DNA of 64,000 nt from Spiroplasma taiwanense CT-1 (GTDB lineage: Bacteria > Bacillota_I > Bacilli_A > Mycoplasmatales > Mycoplasmataceae): positions 434,001 to 498,000 of the forward strand of contig NC_021846.1 of assembly GCF_000439435.1 (NCBI RefSeq), read 5' to 3'. This document shows, piece by piece, positions 54,704 through 64,000 of the stretch. Under the pieces are notes generated by a model. The model was given only the letters and a program-made list of their open reading frames with translations. It did not search any database and had not been told where the DNA came from. Position 1 is the first letter of the stretch; each line of letters begins with the position of its first letter. Both the position numbers and the translations under genes were made by a program.

Positions 54704-57700
54704 AATGAAAAAATAAAGATTTTACTTTTTAAAAATGCATTCAAAATAAGTTGGAGAAGCCCATCACAAATAATTGGTCTTTCTGCATTAATAATGTTAG
54801 TATCAATGATAATTTCTTTATTGTCCTCAACAGGAACAAGAATTACAAATGCATATGAAGAATTGATAGTAAAATCAAATTTAAGAGATGTAGTAATGGA
54901 AATTGATTCAAATACATCACGTTTAAAAGAACCTCTTGACTATAATTTAAATATAAATAGTCAAGAGGTTTATCAACAGTGAATATTAAATAATTTATCA
55001 GATAAATATAATTTTTTTTGATCAAGAACTGATGGTAGAGTTTTTTCAAGTGCTATTTTAAATAATGAAAAACTTTTATTAAAAGTACTAGCAAAATTAA
55101 ATCAAGAAGCTAATAATTCAGTTGATAAAATGATAATTTCTTCCGGAAGTCATTTAAACCCTGATGAAAAACTTGCAAGAAGAGAAATTATTGTTGGAGA
55201 TTCTTTTGCAATTAAAAATAATATTAAAATTGGAGATATCATTAGAGTTCAAAAAGATGAATATGGAAGTGATTTATTTGTGAAATCAAATCCTGAAATT
55301 GCAAAAATAATTAATTAATGAGATTCATTTTATGAAATAGAGGATTCAGAATTTTTGGGAATGAATTGATTTACAGTTGTTGGTTTTGAAACAAGTGCAG
55401 ATTTTACAATTTTAATTATCAATTCTTCAACAGTTTTACCAAATGTTTCAACAGAAGCAATTATGTATGTTCATTCAAGTTTATTTGGATTTTCAAAATT
55501 TAACTATGAAAATAATAATCTTCAAAAAACTTTATATACTTTTGAAAATAAAAATTCATTACTTTCAACTTCTTCTTCATCAGATGAAGAAATTTATTAT
55601 TCTTTAAAATTTGAAAACAAAAATTTAGATGATGATTTAATTTTAAATTTAAATGATGATTTTAAAATTAATGGGGGAATTGAAAAATAAATTTCTTTTT
55701 TCTATTTAAATAATGATGGTGATTATAAATTTAGTTTAAGAACATCAACATTAATTCCAGTATTTAAATAAATCAAATCCCCCCCAAATAATTTACATGA
55801 TCTTAAGTGCTTTTAATTTGACAACAATTGCATTATTAATAATAATATTATTAATATCTGTTTTTACAATTGTTTTAATTACAAGAAAACAAATTGATAA
55901 CATGAAAAGGCAAATTGGTTGTTTAAAATCTCTTGGTTATAAAAAAAATGAAGTTATAATTAGATTTATTTCAACACCTTTAATTGTTTCAATCATGGGA
56001 ACTTTATTGGGTTATTTTATATCTATTTTCATAAGTTCAGTTATTGTAAAATTTTTCTCCAATTATTTTAATATAGCGTTTATTGGATTTAGTTTTAATA
56101 TTTTTGCTTTAATTTTATCAATTTTATTTATTTGAGCATTATTAAATTTTACTGTAGTAATTATGGCAATTTTTACAATAAAAAATTCTGCTTTAAATTT
56201 ATTAAAGGGAAATGCAAGTAAAGGTATTTCAAAATTTGGGTTTTTCATTAAAAAAACTTCACCAAAATGAAGTTTTAATTCTCATTTAAGATCTGCACTA
56301 CTAACAACATCATTGGGAAAATTTTTTGGAGTAAGCGCAACAATGTTGCTTGGTACTTTTATGTTAACAACAACAATCATAGCACCAAAAGTTTTAAAAG
56401 ATAATAAAACTGCAACTTTTAATGGTTTAAATTTTGAAAATTAAATTGAATATACTGCACCAATTTCTTCTAATCCTTTATCTTTTTACAGAACATATAA
56501 TTCTAATTTTGAAAGTGAAGATTGAGGATATAGTGATGAAAAATATGTAGAAACATATGCAGGAAAAGACAAGATTATTGCAAAAACTGCTTCACCAGTT
56601 ACTAATGATGTAATTCCAAAAATTGATAGTAAAAAAATTATTTTTCAAATTTCTTAAGGAAATATACATTCATAATTTTATAATATTGATATTTTTGGTG
56701 ATAAAACTGGTTTAAATAAAAACCCTTATTCTTGAAGTGTTATGAGTTATTTAAATTATAAAAATTTATCAACTTATTTTTTAAAAAATTTAGATCTAAT
56801 TCATTTGGAAGAAGGATTAATAAATAATATCGGATTAAATATTCTTTTAAATCAATGAGTGGATTATGGAATTTTTAAAAGTGAAATACAATTATTAACT
56901 TCTCCTAAAGAATTAGCAAAAATTTTACTTTGATTTTATAAAAAATATACTTCAGGAATTTCAATAACTTTTAATCCAAATTTTACAAATGGTTTTGATT
57001 TATTAAATTGGGATAATTGAAATTGAAAAAGAGAAAATATTGATGATATGTTTAAAAAGAAAATTGATTTATGAAATGGAAATGATCAAGATATTTTTGA
57101 ATTAACAAATAAAAATTTTATTCCTGATTTAAATAAAAAAAATAGGTATGGCTGAAATTAACTTTTATAGCAAAGATATTAAAAATATGTATATTGATAA
57201 TTTTTCAGAAGTAGAAATTTTACAACTAAATCAGGCATTGGTTATGTGATATACAGCAGTTTTTCAAAATAGATTGGGTGTTGTTGTATTAGAAACAGTT
57301 TATTCAAGAGCACTTTATTTTGTGCAACAATATTTAAAACAGGCATATGAGAATGATGAATTATATAATATATCATTTAATTTAATTCCTTATGATCAAT
57401 ATTCAGAAGAAATTGGAACATATTTTGATGCTAACTTTTATAATAGAAACAATATTTTAGAAGATGCAAAAATATATGGAATTAATAGTGATACAAAATT
57501 ACTTGATCTTAGATCAAAAAATGGAGAAATTTTAAATAATAACCTATTTAATCAAAACTTGGAGGAAAATGTTATTCCAATTATTATTAATGAAATAATT
57601 GCAAAAAAGGCAGGTTATCAAATAAATGATATTATTGATATTCAAGTATTGAAAGATGAAGTGTATCAAAATAATAAAAAATTAACAATTGAAGATTTTT

Positions 57701-58862
57701 CAAAAAATAATCAAGATTATTTTAATGAATATAGATCTAAAACAAATAGAACATATTATTCAAGTAGTGGAAAAAGTTTTGTTGATAATACAATACCAAT
57801 AATAGGAAATGTTGAACCATTAAGTAATGTCAATAAAGAAACTGCATTTACTTCAACAAACACTAATCCAATTCATTTAAGTATGCTAGAAGGAAAAACT
57901 TATTTAACCAAAACAAGTCAATTATATAAAAATTTTAAAATTGTTGGAATTCAAAATGGTTATGGAAAGCCTCAAGGTTGAATTTCTAATGATGATGCTA
58001 ATGAAATTTTAAATTACAATAAAATAAAAAAATATAATTTTAAAAATTATTTTATAAATGAGTGAGCTCACTTACCTGAATTTAACTCTATTTTCAATGA
58101 AGAAAAAGTAAAAGATTTTTTTCAAAATTCACCAGAATATGAAGATTTTTTAATAAAACTATCATTAACTCAAAATAACAAAAAAATATTTGAAATAAAA
58201 TTAATGATTTTTTTAATAATTTATATCCTATATTTAATTATAAAAATTCATCAAATTCAGAATTTTTAGATTTAACACAAGGTTTTTCTTCTACTCAAAA
58301 ATTTGCAGATTTCAGTTCTAGGGGTTTAAATGGAACATATTCAGAAGATAATGAGAGAAATATTCTTGAGTTTGTTGAGGGTCTTGGAATTGGTTCATTA
58401 TCAACAATGATGCCATTAGAAAAAACAAGACAAATTTTAGATCAAATTACTCAAATTGTTAATATAACTATGATTCTATTTATGGTTATAGCATTAATTG
58501 TTTCAATTACAATAATCTTGCTGACAACAGGGTTAATAATTTATGAAAATAATCAATTTATTGCTACTATGAAAATACTTGGTTATTCAAACAAATATAT
58601 TGTAAGACAAATTTTAGGAATGTACTTATTGCCAATAGTATTAATGTTTATTTTAGGAGTTACTTTAGGTTGATTTATTTTTGCTTATGTTGCAGATTTA
58701 CTTGCTTTGTCAACTTCTTGGGTATTGCCTGTTACTTTTGTATGATGAATTCCATTAAGTGTTTTTGCAATTATTATGGCAATTTATATAATTAGTTTTG
58801 CAATTGGTTGAAAGAATATTCAAAAAATAAATCCACTTGAGGCATTAAAAATAATAGATTAA
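54704..58862 (+). pseudogene. ABC transporter permease (FtsX/MacB type), heavily decayed
   Basis: A ~1,380-codon gene with two FtsX-like permease modules (LTTIALLIIILLISVFTIVLITRKQIDNMKRQIGCLKSLGYKKNEV near 55800 and the similar EKTRQILDQITQIVNITMILFMVIAL...MKILGYSN near 58450) and large extracellular loops. Lesions: frameshift at A6 in the fourth codon (54707-54712), TAA at 55316, 55688, around 55768, 56443, and frameshifts near 55770-55790, 57150 and 58195. The reading can be followed throughout, so decay is recent. Mollicute homologues export or act on the cell surface; the substrate is unknown. The next gene encodes an ABC ATPase fused to a permease. Confidence 0.85.
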
Positions 58863-58890
58863 TTATTTAATAGATAAATTTTGAAAATTG

Positions 58891-58918
58891 TTTAAAAATG
58901 CTTAAAACTATGTATAAT
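58891..58918 (+). promoter_or_regulatory. Promoter candidate before ABC ATPase gene
   Basis: TTTAAA (58891) and TGTATAAT (58911-58918) with 16-base spacing, about 140 bases before the GTG start. Confidence 0.5.
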
Positions 58919-59058
58919 ATTATTTATTAGAAAAAACTTAAATTTTTCAATATCAAATTATAAAAGAACAAAATATATTCAACATATTGTTTTCAAAGAA
59001 GGGGATAATAATTTAAATTTAACACTATTTTAATTTTTTAAAGAAAAGGAGAAAAAAA

Positions 59059-60877
59059 GTGAAAAATTTAAGTAAAAATTTAGAAAAAAAGAAAATGTCA
59101 TTTCGGTTATTGATTTAAATAAACAATTTAAGTCAGGTTATGGTATAAAAGATATTAATTTTTTAGTAAAAAAAGGAGCAGTTTTTGGTTATTTAGGTCC
59201 AAATGGGGCTGGAAAATCCACAACGATTCGTTCTTTAATGGGGTTTATAAAACCAAATAGTGGAGCATCAAAAATATTAGATTTAAATAAAAAAACAGAA
59301 AATATTGAAGAAATAATTTCTTATGATTCTTGAACTGATAGTGATAAAATTCAAAAAATAATTGGTTATGTTCCTGGGGAAATTGCTTTTCCAGAAAATA
59401 TGACTGGAATTGAATTACTAAAAATGGTTTTTAAACTTAGAAATATGTCAGATTGAAATGATGTAAAAAAACAAATTTATTATTGAAAATTTGACCCAAG
59501 TTTAAAAATTAAAAAAATGTCAAAAGGGATGAAACAAAAATTAGCTTTATGTATAGCATGAATGCATAATCCAGATATTATAATACTTGATGAACCAACA
59601 ACTGGTTTAGATCCTTTAATGCAAGAAAAATTTGTAAATCTTGTTAAGAAATCAAAAAAAGAAGGAAAGACAATAATTTTATCTAGTCATATTTTTTCTG
59701 AAATTGAAAAACATGTGATTATGTTTCAATTGTAAAAAGAGGAGAGATAATTTCAACAATAAATATTTGAAGATATTCAATATAATGATAAAAAAACTTA
59801 TGAAATCAAGTTTAATAATGAAATACCAAGTAATATTTTAAAATCAGATAAATGAAATATTATATCAAATAATAAAAATTCATTATTTATTTCTGTTAAA
59901 AATATAAATGTAAATGAATTAATAAAAGAAATTAATAAAAGTGAAATAGAATTTTTAAAAGAGCATCCATTGGATTTAGAAAAATATTTTATGAAATATT
60001 ATCAAAATGAAATAAAAAAAGATATTGTAAATACTATTGAAAAACATAGTGAAAAAATTTCAAATTCAAAAAAAATTCAAAAGCAATATTTGAAGTAATA
60101 AATAGATCTTACAAATCAATGTTAGTAATGTGATCTTTTTTAACTGCAATTACTTTAATCATGATAGTTGCAATAGTAGTAACTTTAAAAATAAATGATT
60201 CTTTTGTCCCAGTTCCTGATCCAGAAACCGGACAAACAATACCAGTAGATATTTATGTCAATAATTTAGTTCAACAAGTTATTGGAGATATGGTATTTGG
60301 AAGTATGGGTTATGTTTTAATTGTTGTTTTCGTTTTAATGAATTCTTCAAAAATAGTTGCTTCAGAAGTGGAAAAAGGAACATTAGTAAATTTATTAACA
60401 ACAAATTTAAATAGAAAATCAGTAATTTTATCAAAAATGAGTACATTTATTAGTTTAATTTTTATTTCAATTCTTAGTCAATATTTAATAACAATTATTA
60501 GCTTACAAATAGTAAATCAATTACAATATGTTGATTTAGGTATTTTTACTTTAAAAGCATTTGGAGCATTCCTACTTTTACTATTTACTTCAGGGTTTGC
60601 GTTTCTTTTTAGTACATTATTTAATAGAAATTCACAAGCATTAGGATTAAGTGGGGCAATTGTAATAATTTCATGAGTATTTCAAATAGCTTCAAGTTTT
60701 AGAACTCTGGATTGAATGAAATATTTATCTTTAAATTCCTTATTTATTCCAGCTAATATTACAAATATAAGTGAGTTTTCAAATTATCTTGGACAATATT
60801 TAACTCTAGGAATTGGTTCAATTGACTTATATATTGGTGCATATTTTATCTTTATTAAAAAAGATTTACCTTTATAA
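59059..60877 (+). pseudogene. ABC-2 transporter, ATPase fused to permease, frameshifted
   Basis: GTG start with AAAAGGAG upstream. ATPase: YLGPNGAGKSTTIRSLMGFIKPNSG (Walker A), KMSKGMKQKLAL (signature), IIILDEPTTGLDP (Walker B), ILSSHIFSEIEK (switch His). Frameshifts lie near 59095, 59710 (one A short, after SEIEK), 59766 (one T extra) and 60070 (A run). The last joins the ATPase to an ABC-2 permease (KSMLVMWSFLTAITLIMIV..., KIVASEVEKGTLVNLLTTNLNRKSVILSK) ending at 60875. So a one-gene ABC-2 exporter was here. Inactive in this state. Confidence 0.85.
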
Positions 60878-60963
60878 TATAAATTAAACCTTATTAAGTA
60901 GTCATTAAAAAAATTTTAAAAATGATGTATAATATTCTTAATATATTTAATGAGGTAAGTGTA

Positions 60964-61479
60964 ATGGAAAATAAAGTTTATAATTTAAAAAAATCAAGTT
61001 TGGGAAAGATGGAATTTGTAGAAGGTACATCATTTTTAATGATCGCTGGAATTGGAGATAATGATAAAATATTTAGAGAAATTTTAATTGTAAAATCATC
61101 AGAAGATGCAATTAAAAAATTTCCTTCATGATCAATGGAAACTATCTATACTCATATTTCAGATAAATCAAATTTTCATAATTCTGTTGTAAATTGATTA
61201 ATTGAAAATTGATTAGATGAGGGTATTATTACTTTTAAAAATTCAATGTATGAAAATTTTGGATATGATGAATTTAAACAAATGGATCCAATTGAATTTA
61301 TTAAATCAGAGCCTGAAATGGTTCCATTATGTTTAGTGCATATTGCAGTTAGATTTACAAATGGTTATTTAAAAATTCCAGTCAATGAATTGGAAATATC
61401 AATAAGATTTGTAAAAAATGTTTTAGGAATTAATTTTTGAGAAGAGGGAAATCCAAAATCAAATGAACCTCAAATGTAA
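60964..61479 (+). CDS. Unknown soluble protein (171 aa)
   Basis: Preceded by TATAAT (60930 area) and GAGGTAAG before the ATG at 60964; an in-frame ATG at 60922 lies over the promoter and is rejected. The product is acidic, mixed alpha/beta, with six TGA-Trp codons and no membrane segment. Family not recognised. Own promoter and terminator. Confidence 0.72.
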
Positions 61480-61503
61480 GAGATAATATTATCTCTTTTT
61501 TTA
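61479..61503 (+). terminator. Rho-independent terminator
   Basis: AGAGATAATATTATCTCT perfect palindrome followed by T7, at the stop codon. Confidence 0.8.
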
Positions 61504-61533
61504 TTTGTTATAATTAGTTTAAAGGTGAAAAAA

Positions 61534-62652
61534 ATGAAAAAATTATTAACTGCAATATCATCAATTAATATATTTAGTTTATCTTTTTATGTTATTTCTT
61601 GTGGAGTTGATCCAACAGAAGTTAATTATGATAATGCAAATCATAGATATATTTTAGAAAATTCTTTTTTTAATGGAATAGAAGAAAATAAAAAATATTT
61701 TAAACTTTTACCAAATTTAGAAACAATTAAAGAAGAAAGCCAAAGCTCTCAATTAATTTTTAGTGATGATAATTATTTGAAATTTGATTGTAAATTATAT
61801 AATTGCTCACCAGATGATTTTAATGGGGTTAATGTTTCAACTGATGAATATAATTCACCAACAGATTTAACTGATTTTAATCAAATTTTAAAAATTCAAA
61901 CAGCATATGATGAATTAGCTTACTGATTTCAAATTATGCCATTTTCGAGTGAGGAAAAATATATTATTTATGATTTTTCCACATTATCTTTGAATGTTGA
62001 TTATTCAAAAAATTTATATTTCTTTGATAAAACAGAAGAAAATTTTATTAAATTATTTTCTCAACAAATTTTAAATATTTCAAAACAAGCTGAAATAATA
62101 ACTAAGGAATTTAACTTTATTATGGAAGAAAATACTTTAAATGTGGATTTATTTAATAAATACCTTTTAAAATCAACAGCAAAGTTTGATTCTGATTCAA
62201 AAGTTCTTATTTTTCAACCAAAACCAAAAAACCAAATTAATGAATTAAGTGAGCAAGAAGAAATAGAACAGGTTGAATATTACTCACCTTCTGAGATAGA
62301 ATCAGAAATTAAAAGAATTTTATCTTTTTATCAACCAAATTTGGCTTTTAAAACTGAAGAACAAAAAAATAGTGATGAAAGCAATGAAGAAATTCAATTT
62401 TATGTTTCAAAAAAATCTTCAAATTTAGACTTTTTTAATATTAGTGATTCTGAAATTGTAGAAAATATTTGAATTGAAGAAGCAATAATCCCTGATCCTG
62501 AAACACCTGATCCTGAAACACCTGATCCTGAAACACCTGATCCTGAAGTAAATACAATAAGATTAAAAATTCCAAAAGCAAAAGAATTTTTATTTATAAA
62601 TTATGAACAAAAATTTATTTTAAATAAAAAAAGTGATGGGGGAAGTAAATAA
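61534..62652 (+). CDS. Lipoprotein with PDPET repeats (372 aa)
   Basis: MKKLLTAISSINIFSLSFYVISC is a mollicute lipoprotein signal; Cys23 would be lipid-modified. AAAGGTG lies seven bases before the ATG. The mature protein is acidic and Asn/Glu-rich with two TGA-Trp codons, and near the C-terminus has a run of Pro-Asp-Pro-Glu-Thr repeats that could be a flexible spacer. Function unknown. The next lipoprotein starts two bases after its stop and the two are probably co-expressed. Confidence 0.82.
62491..62547 (+). repeat. 15-bp tandem repeat coding PDPET
   Basis: CCTGATCCTGAAACA three times plus a partial fourth. The unit is in frame, so copy changes would vary spacer length, not frame. Confidence 0.9.
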
Positions 62653-62653
62653 T

Positions 62654-63475
62654 ATGAAAAAATTACTACTTATATTTTCTTCATTTTCAATATTTTCATT
62701 TCCAGTTTTAGTTACAGCTTGTGAAGCAATTGAAACTTTTCCTTCAAAAAATTTCTCAACTACAACTAATGTTATTAATAAATTTTTTAGTGAGGAAATA
62801 AATAAAATAAAGCCATATAATTTTAAATATTTACAATTAATAAATAATTCATGAGAACATATTGGATTTGAATCAAATCTTTCAACTCATAAGGCAAATA
62901 ATGTTATTTTTGATTCTAGTAATTTAACTATCGAGGAAAAGTCATTCGTAGATATTTTATCAAGCCTTTATAACCCAATAATAATGGATGATGAAATAAA
63001 TTTTACAGGATTAACTTTTGCAATTGAAAATATTTTTTTAAATTCAATTACTTTGAATAAAGAATTTGAATCAGTTGCACAATCTGAAATTGCAATTACA
63101 ATTAAGAAAGGTTGAAAAATATCTGGAAAATTATTATTAACATTGGAAACATCAAGTAATGATTTAATTCCTAAAGAAGAGACTTTTCAATTTATAAATA
63201 AAATTATTGAAAGTTTGAAATTTAATTTTAAAATTCAAGAAAATTATGAATTTGAGGAAACTGAAGAAATTGCAGATGATTACGATTTTTATATTACTGG
63301 TAACATTGATTCAATAATATTTGATTCTTTTAGAGAAGAACTATTGAAAAAACAATTTATTTTAAATGGTTTAAATTTAAAAAATAGTGATATTCAATAT
63401 GAAGAAATTGAATCAAATGGGGAAGATTTAATAAAAACAATTACAATTGCGGGAATTAAATATAGGTTTGTATAA
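62654..63475 (+). CDS. Lipoprotein (273 aa)
   Basis: MKKLLLIFSSFSIFSFPVLVTAC is a lipoprotein signal peptide with lipobox V-T-A-C; Cys23 is the likely lipid site. GGGGGAAG lies nine bases upstream, inside the previous gene. The mature part is acidic with alternating strands and two TGA-Trp codons. Its N-terminus resembles that of the gene before, so the pair may be paralogues. Surface-exposed protein of unknown function. Confidence 0.82.
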
Positions 63476-63477
63476 AA

Positions 63478-63511
63478 AAAATAAAATATTACAGTAATAT
63501 TTTATTTTTTA
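63478..63511. terminator. Bidirectional terminator
   Basis: AAAATAAAATATTAC-AG-TAATATTTTATTTT hairpin between convergent genes, overlapping the stop of the reverse gene. Confidence 0.8.
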
Positions 63512-64000
63512 AATATTACTTTACTTTCTAACATTTTATTAATTAAACTTAATTTTGAGTATAATTCATCACAGATCATAATTCCTTTATTAAAAATAAT
63601 GATTTTTGAATTGCTATTTAAATTTTGAGGATTTAAATTAGTTATTTCATTTTCATCAATATCTGCACCAATGATTGTATTAAAATAATGTTCAATAATT
63701 TCACTTGCCATTTTTTTCTCTATAAAACTCTTATCTGATTCTAAAATTTCTAACTCATCTTCATAATTTTTGCTTTGAATTGGATTTTGTTTTGATCATA
63801 TTTTTAATTTTTCTAAACTTATTTTATAATTTTCATTAATTATATATTCTATATCTTCAAGTAAAACATCTTCAATTAAAGTATCTTCTCCAATTTTACT
63901 TAATAGTGTTTCTAGAGTATCAACTGAATATTTAATATTTCTTGTTATATTATTTATTTGCATTTTAATTATAATTTCTGTTATTTTTTCTTGAATATTG
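63502..64000 (-). CDS. Unknown protein, N-terminus probably beyond window
   Basis: The reverse frame is open from the right edge to TAA at 63502 (166 codons, one TGA-Trp). An ATG at 63963 could be the start but has no ribosome site, and the frame is open beyond it. The visible part is acidic, with a coiled-coil-like first half and no membrane segment or motif. Function unknown. Confidence 0.6.

Noticed and set aside
1-64000. CRISPR arrays, rRNA and tRNA genes
   Set aside because: No regularly spaced repeats with spacers, no rRNA-like stretches and no convincing cloverleaf were seen; hairpins such as that at about 36145-36175 are simple terminator-like palindromes.
1-64000. Explaining all broken genes as sequencing error
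   Set aside because: Lesions cluster in dispensable genes and include TAA substitutions, while more than 20 long core genes are intact; single A-run cases could still be errors.

Overview
The window is very AT-rich, and UGA is read as tryptophan in essentially every gene: parE, parC, topA and the others only become full length when TGA is decoded as Trp. Together with UGA/Trp decoding, the small-genome gene set (GMP reductase, uridine kinase, NagA, DeoC, PTS, many lipoproteins) points to a mollicute, most likely of the Spiroplasma/Entomoplasma/Mesoplasma group. The species cannot be fixed from this stretch.

Positions 1 to about 18,500 are a piece of an integrated conjugative element or plasmid. 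In order it holds small helical and membrane proteins, a DnaC-like loader, a cassette that looks like a PRTRC system (ThiF/E1-like protein, two unknown proteins, an E2-like protein B, a small ubiquitin-like protein C ending in Gly, and ParB), then SSB, topoisomerase I, a MobP-type relaxase, a two-part VirD4 coupling protein, an ABC/AAA15-type ATPase and the beginning of a VirB4/TraE-like protein. Two recurring non-coding signals tie the element together: five near-palindromes of the form TTTTCCC-nn-GGGAAAA, placed before genes, and three copies of a promoter plus structured leader RNA whose sequence differences preserve base pairing. The element stops abruptly inside the VirB4-like gene, joined at about 18,505 to a glycosidase gene that lacks its first ~100 codons.

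From 18.5 to 64 kb is chromosome. A decayed sugar module (GH1 glycosidase, ROK kinase) is followed by a membrane protein and a three-gene group of unknown function (including a SEC-C protein and a P-loop ATPase), guaC, an azoreductase, udk, a broken PAP2 gene, and parE-unknown-parC. Next come a broken DUF3800 gene, recD2, an aminosugar/deoxyribose run (nagA, membrane protein, oxidoreductase, deoC, msrA), a large coiled-coil protein, a PTS EIIC, coaBC, rpsU, ruvA/ruvB remnants, an S66-type peptidase, a HAD protein, two large decayed ABC transporter genes, and two lipoproteins.

Pseudogenes are frequent, caused by one-base changes in A, T or G runs or by TAA codons. They affect dispensable genes, while long core genes are intact, so decay is more likely than wholesale sequencing error. 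The most interesting candidate system is the PRTRC-like ubiquitin-type conjugation cassette in a mollicute mobile element, with its shared palindromes and leader RNA.
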